A DNA stretch of 64,000 bases from Anaerolineales bacterium (GCA_016789305.1 JAEURJ010000023.1:434001-498000), one strand, 5' to 3'. Numbered from the stretch's first letter, positions 8,599 to 17,024 are shown. Program-made: numbers and translations. Notes: generated from the letters alone by a model not told the origin.

Positions 8599-9996
8599 AT
8601 GTCCACACCTGAGTTCGAAACCTTTCTGAAACAATATCCCACCTTCAAAAAAACCGAATCCATCGATACGTTACGCGCCAGCGATTATTCACGCCTTGAT
8701 GCGGGGGAGCATATCTATTTCGATTACACGGGTGGTGGTATTTATGCCGAGTCGCAAATTAAAAAACATCAAAAACTTTTGAACGAAAATGTTTTTGGTA
8801 ACCCGCATTCTTCCAATCCAACTTCTCTTGCAGCCACACATCTCGTGGAAGGCGCGCGCGAATACATTCTCAAATTCTTCAACGCCGACCCCGACGAATA
8901 TCTCGCCATCTTCACATCCAACGCAAGCGGCGCACTCAAACTCATCGGCGAGTCGTATCCATTTTCTAACGGCCGTTACCTTTTGACTTTCGACAATCAC
9001 AACTCTGTCAATGGGATTCGTGAATTTGCACACGTCCGCGGCGCAGAGGTGACCTATATTCCCGTCATGTTGCCAGAGATGCGCGTTGACGCTTCGCAGC
9101 TTAACGCGGAGCTGGCCAAGCCTTCGAAGAGCGGACACAACCTGTTTGCATTCCCCGCGCAATCCAACTTCTCCTCGGTCAAACATCCGCTCGCGTGGAT
9201 CGAGCTTGCTCACGAACACGGCTGGGATGTATTGCTTGATGCGGCGGCGTATGTTCCAACCAATAAATTAGACCTCAGCAAAGTTAAACCTGATTTCGTT
9301 CCTGTTTCATTTTATAAAATCTTCGGCTACCCCACGGGACTCGGTGCATTGATCGCACGCAAATCCGCATTGGCAAAGTTGCATCGTCCCTGGTTCGCAG
9401 GTGGGACCATCACTGTCGCATCCGTGCAGGGCGATAAATATTATCTCGCCGACGGAGCCGCCGCCTTCGAAGACGGCACGCTCGATTATCTAAACATCCC
9501 CGCCATTGAGATCGGACTCCGTCACATCGAATCCATTGGTTATGACATCATCAGCGAAAGAGTCAAAACATTAACAGGCTGGCTGCTGGATAATTTGATT
9601 CAAATGAAGCACAGCACAGGCGTGCCGCTGGTGCGTTTGTTCGGTCCCGCCACCACCGAAGACCGCGGCGGCGCAGTAACAGTGAATTTTTATGACAAGA
9701 ATGACAGAGCCTTCGATCACCGCTTTATCGAAAGTGAAGCCAACAAAGTGAATATTTCCCTGCGCACCGGCTGCTTCTGCAACCCCGGCGCAGGCGAGAT
9801 CGCCCTCGGCATCTCCCGCGTGGAATTGGACGTATGCTTCACATCACCGGATCATCACGACAAAATGACCATCGACGATTTTCGTTTATGTATTGACGGC
9901 AAATCTTCCGGTGCCGTGCGCATCTCCGTGGGCATGGTCACGAACTTCAACGATGTGCAGGCGTTTTTGACGTTTGCGAGAGGATTGTTGGGGTAA
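8599..9996 (+). CDS. Stand-alone MoCo-sulfurase-like aminotransferase class V protein
   Basis: A 465-residue PLP enzyme with the fold of cysteine desulfurases, closest in pattern to the N-terminal domain of molybdenum-cofactor sulfurase (ABA3/MOCOS). Seen: SFYKIFGYPTGLGALIAR carries the expected PLP lysine, and RTGCFCNPGAGE near the C-terminal third carries the catalytic-type Cys typical of MOCOS proteins. The C-terminal MOSC domain found in eukaryotic MOCOS is absent. The start is placed at the ATG at 8599 because AGGAG precedes it by eight bases; an upstream in-frame start at 8569 has no such site. The reaction is inferred to be sulfur transfer from cysteine, with the acceptor unknown; no molybdoenzyme gene is nearby. 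Confidence 0.85.
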   Translation: MSTPEFETFLKQYPTFKKTESIDTLRASDYSRLDAGEHIYFDYTGGGIYAESQIKKHQKLLNENVFGNPHSSNPTSLAATHLVEGAREYILKFFNADPDEYLAIFTSNASGALKLIGESYPFSNGRYLLTFDNHNSVNGIREFAHVRGAEVTYIPVMLPEMRVDASQLNAELAKPSKSGHNLFAFPAQSNFSSVKHPLAWIELAHEHGWDVLLDAAAYVPTNKLDLSKVKPDFVPVSFYKIFGYPTGLGALIARKSALAKLHRPWFAGGTITVASVQGDKYYLADGAAAFEDGTLDYLNIPAIEIGLRHIESIGYDIISERVKTLTGWLLDNLIQMKHSTGVPLVRLFGPATTEDRGGAVTVNFYDKNDRAFDHRFIESEANKVNISLRTGCFCNPGAGEIALGISRVELDVCFTSPDHHDKMTIDDFRLCIDGKSSGAVRISVGMVTNFNDVQAFLTFARGLLG

Positions 9997-9999
9997 TCA

Positions 10000-10117
10000 T
10001 GTCATCCTGAGGGAGCGTGCTCTTCGCGACCGAAGGATCTCTACCGCGTTGTGGCGAGACTCCACGCCATATCATAGATTCTTCGCCGCAAAACCAAGAG
10101 CGCGGCTCAGAATGACA
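10000..10117. repeat. Palindromic intergenic repeat of the TGTCATCCTGAG type
   Basis: The element begins TGTCATCCTGAG and ends CTCAGAATGACA, with internal complementary segments such as CGAAGGATCT and AGATTCTTCG. It fills the gap between two genes. Its terminal inverted repeats resemble intergenic MITE/REP-like elements common in many bacterial genomes. Confidence 0.7.
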
Positions 10118-10140
10118 CAATTACAATAAGGAAAATCAGT

Positions 10141-10656
10141 ATGAACATCCAAGACATCAAATTCATTTACGAATACAACTACTGGGCCAATAAGAAAATT
10201 CTCGAAGCGGCTTCGAAACTGCCGCAGGAACAATTCATCGCCCCGGCGGAATTCCCTTTTGGAATTGAACAGGGAGGAAGTTTACGCAGTACCATTCTGC
10301 ACATCGTGGATGCGGAGTATGGCTGGCGTGGATTTTTTGAATTCAAAAAGTTCGGCGAGGATCTGAACGCGAATGACTTCGGGACCCTCGAAGCGCTTGA
10401 AAAGAAATTTCAGGAAGAAGAAAAAGCCATGCGCGCGTGGCTGGATCGTATTACGGATGACGATGTAAATGGCAAGGTGACCTATACAAACGATGAAGGC
10501 ATATTAAGAACCCGCACGTTGTGGCATTGCCTGCTGCATGTGGTCAATCACGGCACGCAGCACCGCAGCGAAGCCGCGGCCCTGCTCACCCGCTTCAACG
10601 CATCGCCCGGCGATCTGGATTTCACTTTCTTTCTCATCGAATCAGGGAATTCATAA
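10141..10656 (+). CDS. DinB family protein
   Basis: A 171-residue four-helix-bundle protein of the DinB/YfiT superfamily (metal-dependent thiol-handling or damage-inducible enzymes of mostly unknown substrate). Seen: a His at LHIVDAEYGW near residue 55 and the pair in HVVNHGTQHR near 135, which match the three metal-binding His of the family. The length is typical. Its TAA overlaps the ATG of the next gene by one base, so it heads a coupled run with the YciI-like and YwbE genes. Confidence 0.88.
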   Translation: MNIQDIKFIYEYNYWANKKILEAASKLPQEQFIAPAEFPFGIEQGGSLRSTILHIVDAEYGWRGFFEFKKFGEDLNANDFGTLEALEKKFQEEEKAMRAWLDRITDDDVNGKVTYTNDEGILRTRTLWHCLLHVVNHGTQHRSEAAALLTRFNASPGDLDFTFFLIESGNS

Positions 10657-10970
10657 TGACAGATCAACCCGCACGTCCCATTCGCTTTGTCGTCCTTCAC
10701 ACGCCCGGCCCCAAATGGCAATATGGTTTGGACTACCGTCAGCAGGACGGGGTCAGTGAACATGTGGGGCATTATTTGAAACTGCACGAGCAAGGCAAAC
10801 TTGAACTCGGCGGACCGTTTCTGCTTCCCGATGTGGGCGGGATGATGGTCACCACGAAGGAAGTTTCACTCGAAGAGATCGAAGCCTTTGCTGCGGAGGA
10901 CCCGGCCGTGAAATCCGGCCTGCTCGTTTATGAAGTTCGCCCGTGGATGACGGCCATGGAGCACGATTAA
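10656..10970 (+). CDS. YciI family protein
   Basis: A 104-residue YciI-like protein with a small ferredoxin-like fold. Seen: the pattern RFVVLHTPGPKW at the N-terminus, HVGHYLKLHEQGKLELGGPF in the middle with the conserved His and Gly, and DPAVKSGLLVYEVRPW at the end. The ATG shares one base with the preceding stop codon, and its own TAA shares one base with the next ATG, so all three genes are translationally coupled. The biochemical role of this family is poorly defined. Confidence 0.88.
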   Translation: MTDQPARPIRFVVLHTPGPKWQYGLDYRQQDGVSEHVGHYLKLHEQGKLELGGPFLLPDVGGMMVTTKEVSLEEIEAFAAEDPAVKSGLLVYEVRPWMTAMEHD

Positions 10971-11167
10971 TGAACGGACAGGTCCGCGCCAACATCAAAC
11001 CCGGCATCACTGTGTTAATTGTCCTCAAGCAGGATCAACGCACCGGCAAACTCACCAAAGGCATTGTGAAAGATATTCTCACCAACTCACCCAATCATCC
11101 TCATGGGATCAAGGTCCGCTTGATGGATGGGCAGGTCGGCCGGGTGAATGAAATTATCAACGAATAA
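10970..11167 (+). CDS. ywbE: YwbE family protein
   Basis: A 65-residue protein matching the YwbE family: GQVRANIKPGITVLIVLKQDQ at the start, TGKLTKGIVKDILTNSPNHPHGIKVRL in the middle and GQVGRVNEII at the end. It is a small SH3-like beta barrel found widely in bacteria with no settled function. The start is in a TAATG overlap with the YciI gene. The length is full for the family. Confidence 0.85.
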   Translation: MNGQVRANIKPGITVLIVLKQDQRTGKLTKGIVKDILTNSPNHPHGIKVRLMDGQVGRVNEIINE

Positions 11168-11169
11168 TC

Positions 11170-11234
11170 CGTCCTTCGTCTGCGCGAGAGAAACACTCGC
11201 TCCGCTACCCAAAGGGTACACTGTCAGGACGAAG
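11170..11234. repeat. Imperfect palindromic repeat (CGTCCTTCG...AGGACGAAG)
   Basis: The ends CGTCCTTCG and CAGGACGAAG are imperfectly complementary, with CTCGCTCCGCT inside. A related element precedes lipA at 34801-34900. It occupies the gap between ywbE and the VOC gene. Confidence 0.5.
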
Positions 11235-11258
11235 AGCGAATAACTATAAGGACTTCTT

Positions 11259-11684
11259 ATGATCCGCAAACTTGCACATCTCAACTTTGTAACGAATGAC
11301 CTCGAAAAGATCATCGATTTTTATGTGAACAAGCTAGGCATGAAGGTCAAGTTCACGCTGGACAACAAGCAGGGTCAGCCGTTTGGGTATTATTTCGAGT
11401 GCGGCGATTCGACCTTCCTTGAGTTCTTCGATCAGGCAATGGCTGCCGAAGTGTGGGGCGGGGACGTGCAAAAGCTGGCCCAGGGAACCCAGTACAAGCA
11501 TTTCTGCCTCGAAGTGACCGGGCTGGATGAATTTTGCAAACAACTGAAAAGCAAAGGCGTTTCCGTCACCGAAATCTCGCTGAGCATGGATCATTCCCGT
11601 CAGGCGTGGATCGCGGACCCGGACGGAAATCAGATCGAGTTGATGGAGTATGGTCCCAACAGTTTGCAGTTGATGGGTAGATAA
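11259..11684 (+). CDS. VOC superfamily (glyoxalase/dioxygenase-like) protein
   Basis: A 141-residue vicinal-oxygen-chelate protein with two beta-alpha-beta-beta-beta units. Seen: the first metal-type His in LAHLNFVTNDLEKIIDFYVNKLGM, Glu in STFLEFFDQ, a second His in YKHFCLEVTGLDEF and the final Glu in DPDGNQIELMEY, which is the standard four-ligand set. The substrate cannot be inferred; the family includes glyoxalase I, dioxygenases and antibiotic-binding proteins. A GGAC lies eight bases upstream of the ATG. Confidence 0.88.
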   Translation: MIRKLAHLNFVTNDLEKIIDFYVNKLGMKVKFTLDNKQGQPFGYYFECGDSTFLEFFDQAMAAEVWGGDVQKLAQGTQYKHFCLEVTGLDEFCKQLKSKGVSVTEISLSMDHSRQAWIADPDGNQIELMEYGPNSLQLMGR

Positions 11685-11696
11685 AACCCTCGCTGT

Positions 11697-11785
11697 ATGT
11701 CGTTGCGAGGGCGTTTTTTGCCCGAAGCAATCTCCATCTCGGAGAGATTGCTTCGTAGGGAAGTACGCCCTTCTCGCAACGACAT
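11697..11785. repeat. Nested palindromic repeat (TGTCGTTGCGAGGGCG type)
   Basis: The outer arms ATGTCGTTGCGAGGGCG and CGCCCTTCTCGCAACGACAT enclose inner arms GAAGCAATCTCC and GGAGAGATTGCTTC. The double-hairpin design is typical of intergenic MITE-like repeats. The next 110 bases up to the groESL promoter contain only repeat-like fragments and no gene. Confidence 0.75.
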
Positions 11786-11900
11786 GTGAATAATCTGAAA
11801 CGCAAGCAGGCCCGGGCGGGGAAAGCGATGCGTTGAGCCTGTCGAAACGAAGCGAGAACGCGCCATCCGTCAGAGTTTTGTAAGAATTTCCATAATCCCC

Positions 11901-11929
11901 TTGACTTCGTCTATTTAACTGAGTAATAT
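11901..11929 (+). promoter_or_regulatory. Sigma70 promoter of groESL
   Basis: TTGACT (11901) and TATAAT-like TAATAT (11924) are separated by exactly 17 bases. The predicted transcription start falls at or within the CIRCE operator that follows. Confidence 0.85.
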
Positions 11930-11934
11930 TGCAA

Positions 11935-11961
11935 TTAGCACTCGCTACTTATGAGTGCTAA
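11935..11961 (+). promoter_or_regulatory. CIRCE operator (HrcA binding site)
   Basis: TTAGCACTC and GAGTGCTAA are separated by nine bases, an exact match to the CIRCE consensus bound by the heat-shock repressor HrcA. It lies immediately downstream of the -10 box of the groESL promoter. hrcA is not in this window. Confidence 0.97.
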
Positions 11962-12006
11962 TTGTGTGCTTATTCAAAATTCAAAATCCTTACAGGAGAA
12001 AAAGAA

Positions 12007-12303
12007 ATGGCAAAAATTTCATTCAAGCCCCTGGGCGGCCGCGTAGTCGTCGAGCCCATCGAACAGGAAGAACTGACCGCTGGCGGAATCATCCTTCCCG
12101 AAACCGCGAAGGAAAAGCCCCAACAAGGCAAAGTATTGGCCGCCGGCCCCGGTGACCGCAACGACAAGGGCGAACGTGTCGCCATGGATGTGAAGGCTGG
12201 CGATGTGGTTCTGTTCGCCAAGTACTCCGGCACCGAAGTCAAGATCGAAGGCAAGAAATTGCTCATCATGCGCGAGAGCGACCTGCTCGGCATCGTCGGT
12301 TAA
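12007..12303 (+). CDS. groES: Co-chaperonin GroES (Cpn10)
   Basis: A 98-residue GroES that caps the GroEL folding chamber. Seen: KPLGGRVVVEPIEQEE at the start, the mobile loop TAGGIILPETAKEKPQQG near residue 27, and the closing YSGTEVKIEGKKLLIMRESDLLGIV. The start is at the ATG preceded by AGGAG; an earlier in-frame start at 11962 would overlap the CIRCE site. It is cotranscribed with groEL, 27 bases downstream, under CIRCE/HrcA heat-shock control. Confidence 0.98.
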   Translation: MAKISFKPLGGRVVVEPIEQEELTAGGIILPETAKEKPQQGKVLAAGPGDRNDKGERVAMDVKAGDVVLFAKYSGTEVKIEGKKLLIMRESDLLGIVG

Positions 12304-12330
12304 TTCATCTAGATAAAAAGGAAGATTACT

Positions 12331-13992
12331 ATGGCAGCTAAACAGATCGTATTTTCAGAAGACGCCCGCCGCAAACTTAAGAACGGCATGAACGTCGTTG
12401 CAGAAGCAGTTTCCGCCACGCTCGGCCCCAAAGGCCGCAACGTGGCCATCGACCGCAAGTTCGGTTCCCCCACCATCACCCACGACGGCGTTTCCGTCGC
12501 CAAGGAGATCGAACTCGAAGATCCTTTCGAGAACATGGGCGCCCAGCTCCTCAAAGAAGCCGCCCAGAAGACCAACGACATCGCCGGTGACGGTACCACC
12601 ACCTCCACCGTTTTGGCTCACGCCATTGTGAACGAAGGCCTCAAGGCTCTCGAAGCCGGCTACAACCCGATGCTCCTCAAGAAGGGCATCGAGCTCGCCA
12701 CCGAGACCATCGTCGCCGAACTCAAGAAGAACTCCGTCAAGATCGACACCCGCGAAGAGATCGCCTCTGTGGCCACCAACTCTGCGGCTGATGCTGAAGT
12801 CGGCGAACTCATTGCTGACGTGATGGACAAGGTCGGGAAAGACGGCGTCATCACCGTCGAAGAATCCAAGACCATGCAGTTCGAAACCGAATTCGTCGAA
12901 GGTATGCAGTTCGACCGCGGTTATCTCTCCCCCTACTTCATCACCAACGGCGACCAGATGGAAGCCCAGATCAGCGACGCGTATGTCCTGATCTATGACA
13001 AGAAAATCTCCGCCGCTCAGGACATCGTTCCTTTGCTCGAAAAATTGGTTCAACTCGGCAAGCGCGAACTCGTCATCATCGCTGAAGATGTCGACGGCGA
13101 AGCTCTCGCTACTTTGATCTTGAACAAGATCCGCGGCATGTTGAACGTGCTCGCCATCAAGGCCCCCGGCTTTGGTGACCGCCGCAAGGCCATGCTTCAG
13201 GATATCGCCTCCCTCACCGGCGGACAGGTCATCTCTGAAGAGACCGGCCGCAAACTCGAAACCGTTGCTGTTTCCGATCTTGGCCGTGCCGAGAAGGTTG
13301 TTTCCGACAAGGAAAACACCACCGTCATCGGCGGCAAAGGCAAGAAGGGCGACATCGAAGGCCGCATCAAGGAAATCCGCATCGAGATGGACAAGAGCAC
13401 CAGCGATTACGACAAGGAAAAACTTCAGGAACGTCTCGCCAAGCTCAGCGGTGGTGTTGCCATCATCCGCGTGGGTGCCGCGACCGAAACTGAAATGAAG
13501 GAAAAGAAACACCGCGTGGAAGATGCTCTCTCTGCCGCTCGCGCCGCAGTCGAAGAAGGCATCGTCCCTGGTGGTGAGATCTCCCTCATCAACGCCGCTG
13601 TCAAGCTCGACAAACTCGCCAAGCAGCACGCTGAAGACGAGAACGAAGAGATCAAGGTCGGCATCAATATCGTCAAGAAGGCGCTCGAAGCCCCCATTCG
13701 CAAGCTCTCCTCCAACGCTGGACAAGACGGCTCCGTCATCATCGACACCGTCCGCCGCACCGCCGCCGAGAAGAAGAACCCGAACATCGGCTTCAACGTC
13801 CTCACCGGCGAATATACCGACATGATCAAGGCTGGTGTGATCGATCCTGTGAAAGTGGTTCGTGGCGCTCTCGAAAACGCCGCTTCCATTGCCGCAATGA
13901 TCCTCACCACCGATGTGTTGATCACCGACATGCCCGAGAAGGACAAGGCTCCTGCCATGCCTCCTGGCGGCATGGGCGGCATGGATTATTAA
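12331..13992 (+). CDS. groEL: Chaperonin GroEL (Cpn60)
   Basis: A 553-residue group I chaperonin subunit, forming the ATP-driven tetradecameric folding cage in the cytoplasm. Seen: LGPKGRNVAIDRKFGSPTITHDGV near residue 31, the ATP-site GDGTTTSTVLA near 86, the signature AAVEEGIVPGGE near 405 and the Gly-Met-rich C-terminus ending GGMGGMDY. The length and motifs are complete. AAGGAAG precedes the ATG. Codon use is strongly C-ending, as expected for a highly expressed gene; a long overlapping open frame on the opposite strand is a by-product of that bias. Confidence 0.99.
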   Translation: MAAKQIVFSEDARRKLKNGMNVVAEAVSATLGPKGRNVAIDRKFGSPTITHDGVSVAKEIELEDPFENMGAQLLKEAAQKTNDIAGDGTTTSTVLAHAIVNEGLKALEAGYNPMLLKKGIELATETIVAELKKNSVKIDTREEIASVATNSAADAEVGELIADVMDKVGKDGVITVEESKTMQFETEFVEGMQFDRGYLSPYFITNGDQMEAQISDAYVLIYDKKISAAQDIVPLLEKLVQLGKRELVIIAEDVDGEALATLILNKIRGMLNVLAIKAPGFGDRRKAMLQDIASLTGGQVISEETGRKLETVAVSDLGRAEKVVSDKENTTVIGGKGKKGDIEGRIKEIRIEMDKSTSDYDKEKLQERLAKLSGGVAIIRVGAATETEMKEKKHRVEDALSAARAAVEEGIVPGGEISLINAAVKLDKLAKQHAEDENEEIKVGINIVKKALEAPIRKLSSNAGQDGSVIIDTVRRTAAEKKNPNIGFNVLTGEYTDMIKAGVIDPVKVVRGALENAASIAAMILTTDVLITDMPEKDKAPAMPPGGMGGMDY

Positions 13993-14012
13993 TCCAACCC
14001 ATTCACAAATTT

Positions 14013-14047
14013 GTAGGGACACGGCGACGCCGTGTCCCTACTTTTTT
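14013..14047 (+). terminator. GTAGGG palindromic repeat acting as groESL terminator (copy 2)
   Basis: Two perfect 14-base arms (GTAGGGACACGGCG and its complement) flank a single base, followed by six T residues. It is the same repeat as at 6470 and 31735, here positioned as a rho-independent terminator 20 bases after groEL. Confidence 0.85.
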
Positions 14048-14072
14048 AATATATCGCGTACCCGCTCACGGG

Positions 14073-14078
14073 TATAAT
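14073..14078 (+). promoter_or_regulatory. -10 box immediately upstream of the PpiC-like gene; possible leaderless start
   Basis: A perfect TATAAT ends seven bases before the ATG at 14086, so transcription should begin at or within a base or two of the start codon. No ribosome site lies between. This suggests a leaderless mRNA; there is no clear -35 box. Confidence 0.45.
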
Positions 14079-14085
14079 TCCACGA

Positions 14086-14961
14086 ATGCATTCCAAACCC
14101 CGTTTTTTGACTCAATTGACTCTGGCTTTCGTTTTGGGATTAAGTGCCTGCGCTTCCTTCGCGCCGACAAATACTCCCACCCCCGAACCGCCTACATCCA
14201 CGCCTTTGCCTCCGACTCCCACGCCGCCGCCTTCGGTGGCCATTGTCAACGGTGAGTACATTACCTCCGCTGAATTTCAGGCAGAGCTTGCACGATACAG
14301 AGCCGCGCAAAGTTCATTGGGACTTACCTTCACAGAAGAAGATGCAAGCAAGGCTGTGCTTGAAGATTTAATTGCGCAGTTCATGTTAGCTCAAGCTGCC
14401 AGAGAAGCGAATTTCACTTTGACAGAAGCAGACCTCCAGTCACGGATTGATGCGCTTGGCAGTGCTGATACTGTCGCAGCCTGGGAATCCGCACATGGCT
14501 ATGATGATGTTTCCTTCCGTATCGCATTGAAGCGCGCCGCCGAGGCCGCTTGGATGCGTGACAAAATCATTGCGGATGTACCCACGGTTGTGGAACAAAT
14601 TCACGTGCGTCAGATTTTGACCTATAATCAAGCCGATGCGGATTATGCCTTACAGCAGTTACAAGGCGAAACAGAATTTGACACACTCGCCGCATTGTAC
14701 GACCCGATCACACTCGGCGAGTTGGGCTGGGTGCCGCGCGGATATTTGCTTGATCCGAAAGCAGACGAAGCAGTATTCGCACTGCAAACCGGCGAAACCA
14801 GCGGCATTGTTCAAACCGATGCAGGCTATCATATTTTCAAAGCACTCGAACGCGGCGATCACCCCCTCACCCCGGATGCCTTGCTGACCGTACAGGAACA
14901 GGCGTTGAAAGACTGGGTCACAACGCAGCGTGCAAACAATAACATTGTTCTGACCCCATAG
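14086..14961 (+). CDS. Peptidyl-prolyl isomerase (PpiC/SurA-like) lipoprotein
   Basis: A 291-residue exported foldase. Seen: a signal peptide with lipobox LSAC (Cys near residue 22), a Thr-Pro-rich tether to about residue 50, a SurA-type N-terminal helical domain beginning VAIVNGEYITSAEFQAEL, and a parvulin-type domain starting at IHVRQIL near 172 and ending GIVQTDAGYHIFKALERG. It is likely anchored on the outer face of the membrane and assists folding of exported proteins. The parvulin domain is short but has the expected start and end. The gene sits between groESL and another Thr-Pro-linked membrane protein. Confidence 0.85.
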   Translation: MHSKPRFLTQLTLAFVLGLSACASFAPTNTPTPEPPTSTPLPPTPTPPPSVAIVNGEYITSAEFQAELARYRAAQSSLGLTFTEEDASKAVLEDLIAQFMLAQAAREANFTLTEADLQSRIDALGSADTVAAWESAHGYDDVSFRIALKRAAEAAWMRDKIIADVPTVVEQIHVRQILTYNQADADYALQQLQGETEFDTLAALYDPITLGELGWVPRGYLLDPKADEAVFALQTGETSGIVQTDAGYHIFKALERGDHPLTPDALLTVQEQALKDWVTTQRANNNIVLTP

Positions 14962-14980
14962 ATCACTTCGGAGTACCTTA

Positions 14981-15712
14981 ATGAGCAACTACAACTACGA
15001 TTATGACGATACCCCGCAGCCAAAAGCAAAAAGCAACATGGATATTTGGGATATGATGAGCATTCTTGTGCTGCTGATCACCGGATGTGTGGGTGTTTTT
15101 TTCCTGTTGATCTTTCTTTTCCCGGATTCAGGATTTAATCCCTACCCGCCGGGCGCGTTGAACGCCTCCCCCACCCCAACCATCACACCCATTCAATTGG
15201 AAGCCACCTGGACTTCAACCGTGCCGCCCTTCATGACGGATACGCCTACATTATTGCCTACATTAACGCTTGAGCCTTCGGTCACGCCATTGTCGCTTGT
15301 CACACCCAGCGTTACACCCACTGCCACCAAAGCTCCCAAACGCCCCTTCTCTGCAACGGTCACTTATATTGACAGCACGATCATTCACCCCGACCTGGCA
15401 TGCAATTGGCAGGGTGTGGGCGGCACAGTTGTGGATGCAAACAATGCAGATATCACCGGCGTCGTCATTCGACTCGTCGGCATGTATAACGGGAAATCCA
15501 AAAGCGAGCCCACGGTGACCGGTGTTGCTCCTGCCTATGGAAAATCAGGCTATGAATTCTTCCTCGGCACCGTTCCGATCCTCTCCAAAGGCGAGCTCTA
15601 TGTGCAGATCCTCGATCAAGCCGGGCTGCCTCTCTCCGACAACATTACCATCGACACCTTCAACGATTGCTCCAAAAACCTGGTGCTGGTGCGATTTAAA
15701 AAGAATCCATAG
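14981..15712 (+). CDS. Single-span membrane protein with Thr-Pro linker and extracytoplasmic beta domain
   Basis: A 243-residue protein not assigned to a named family. Seen: a hydrophilic Tyr/Asp-rich N-terminus, one membrane helix at about residues 27-48, a long Ser/Thr/Pro-rich tether (about 60-118) and a C-terminal domain of roughly 120 residues with alternating hydrophobics and two Cys (CNW near 137, NDCS near 230) that could form a disulphide in an Ig-like sandwich. It begins 19 bases after the PpiC-like gene and may be cotranscribed. The role is unknown; probably a surface-exposed protein. Confidence 0.65.
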   Translation: MSNYNYDYDDTPQPKAKSNMDIWDMMSILVLLITGCVGVFFLLIFLFPDSGFNPYPPGALNASPTPTITPIQLEATWTSTVPPFMTDTPTLLPTLTLEPSVTPLSLVTPSVTPTATKAPKRPFSATVTYIDSTIIHPDLACNWQGVGGTVVDANNADITGVVIRLVGMYNGKSKSEPTVTGVAPAYGKSGYEFFLGTVPILSKGELYVQILDQAGLPLSDNITIDTFNDCSKNLVLVRFKKNP

Positions 15713-15724
15713 AAATTTTGGACC

Positions 15725-15770
15725 GCAATAATAAAAATCCGCTCCAAATGGAGCGGATTTTTATTATTGC
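15725..15770. terminator. Bidirectional terminator
   Basis: Twenty-base perfect arms flank a short loop, with A-rich and T-rich flanks. The right end contains the stop codon of the convergent HD-hydrolase gene, so the two convergent genes share this hairpin. Confidence 0.85.
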
Positions 15771-16333
15771 GGCAAATTCCCAACCAGCCCAAGTTCGGGT
15801 GCGATCTTTTTCATGGCGGTGATGACATTGCCCACATGTTCCCAAATATCCACGCCAAGTTCCTTCGCGGCATGTTCCATTTCACTGCGGTCCGTGCCGG
15901 CCGCAAAGGCCTTATCCTTCCATTTCTTTTTTACGGAGGAAGCTTCCAGATCATATAAGGATTTGGACGGGCGCACCAACGCAACAGCAGTGATCAGGCC
16001 GGTCACTTCGTCACAGGCAGCGATGGCTTTTCTGCGGACCGTATCCCGCGGCACACCGGTATGGTCTGCATGGGCGAGAATATCCTGAATGATCTCTTCG
16101 CTCACTCCGCGCTCGCGCAGGATCGCTGACCCTGCTTGTGGGTGCTGTTCCAAAGAGGGGTGAATCTCCCAATCGAAGTCATGCAACAGTCCGATGAGTC
16201 CCCAAGTCTCGGCATCCTCCCCGTATTTTTCAGCATAGAAACGCATGGCCGCCTCCACCGAAAGCATATGGCGGACAAGACCTTCGTTTTTCACAAATTC
16301 ACGCACCAAGGATAAGGCTTCTTCGCGATTCAT
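15764..16333 (-). CDS. HD domain (HDIG-type) hydrolase
   Basis: A 189-residue HD-superfamily phosphohydrolase. Seen: a first metal His in LVRHMLSVEAAMR near residue 21, the HD pair in GLIGLLHDFDWE near 52 and a further His cluster in DILAHADHTG near 88, followed by AIAACDEVTGLITAV. This is the pattern of the small HDIG-domain proteins of unknown nucleotide substrate. The ATG is preceded by AGGAG. It lies 22 bases downstream of sanA on the same strand. Confidence 0.85.
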   Translation of the reverse strand: MNREEALSLVREFVKNEGLVRHMLSVEAAMRFYAEKYGEDAETWGLIGLLHDFDWEIHPSLEQHPQAGSAILRERGVSEEIIQDILAHADHTGVPRDTVRRKAIAACDEVTGLITAVALVRPSKSLYDLEASSVKKKWKDKAFAAGTDRSEMEHAAKELGVDIWEHVGNVITAMKKIAPELGLVGNLPQ

Positions 16334-16355
16334 CGATCACTCCTGTTTTGTAATT

Positions 16356-17024
16356 TTAAAATATCGGTTCAGGCTCGCCAAGGACCGGCAAAGGATGCGC
16401 GAACATTACATCCCAGGCCGCTCCCATCATGGCAAACAATTCACGGGTATTCCAGATCAATCGGGAACGCTTCAGGAAATATCGGTTGTCCGCTTCCACG
16501 CCCACGGATTCTACTCCGAAGCTATTGCACAGATATAACGCGCGTGCCATATGAAATGGCTGAGTCACCAAAATGGCGGACTTCACTTTGAAAATTTCGT
16601 ACGCACGATAGCAGGTATCGTAGGTACGACGGCCTGCGTAATCAAGCACAATGTCTTCATCAGGCACACCTGCTTTTAGCGCATATTGACGCATGGCTTC
16701 CGGTTCGTTGTACTCCACAAAACGATTATCTCCGCTCATCAACAATTTGTCCACTTTGCCAGCCTGATAAAGTTTTACAGCAGTCTCGACCCTGTCACTT
16801 AGCACCGGTCCCGCGGACCCATCACGCAACAAGCCTGCGCCAAATACAATCGCAACTTTTCGCTCGGGCACTATATCCAGGGAAAAGGTCATCGGGGATG
16901 CATAAATCAGGAAAACAAATCGGGTGAGGAACAACACGAAAATAGCGAACAGACCGAGGAAAAGAAAGAAGCGGACACCAATCTTGAGCAGCAGCATTGC
17001 AGTCGCCTTGAGTCGTTTTATCAT
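16356..17024 (-). CDS. sanA: SanA/YdcF family protein
   Basis: A 222-residue envelope protein of the ElyC/SanA/YdcF (DUF218) family. Seen: an N-terminal membrane helix (about 13-38), AIVFGAGLLRDGSAGPVLSDRVETAVKLYQAGK near 57, LLMSGDN near 94, the AGRRTYDTCYRA block near 130 and VTQPFHMARALYLC near 152. These match the SanA subgroup, linked in enterobacteria to the vancomycin permeability barrier. The biochemical reaction is not established. Upstream of the HD gene and possibly in one transcript with it. Confidence 0.88.
   Translation of the reverse strand: MIKRLKATAMLLLKIGVRFFLFLGLFAIFVLFLTRFVFLIYASPMTFSLDIVPERKVAIVFGAGLLRDGSAGPVLSDRVETAVKLYQAGKVDKLLMSGDNRFVEYNEPEAMRQYALKAGVPDEDIVLDYAGRRTYDTCYRAYEIFKVKSAILVTQPFHMARALYLCNSFGVESVGVEADNRYFLKRSRLIWNTRELFAMMGAAWDVMFAHPLPVLGEPEPIF

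Noticed and set aside
12355..14022. Very long open frame on the minus strand opposite groEL
   Set aside because: It mirrors the strongly biased codon use of groEL and has low-complexity Asp/Gly/Phe content with no recognisable domain.
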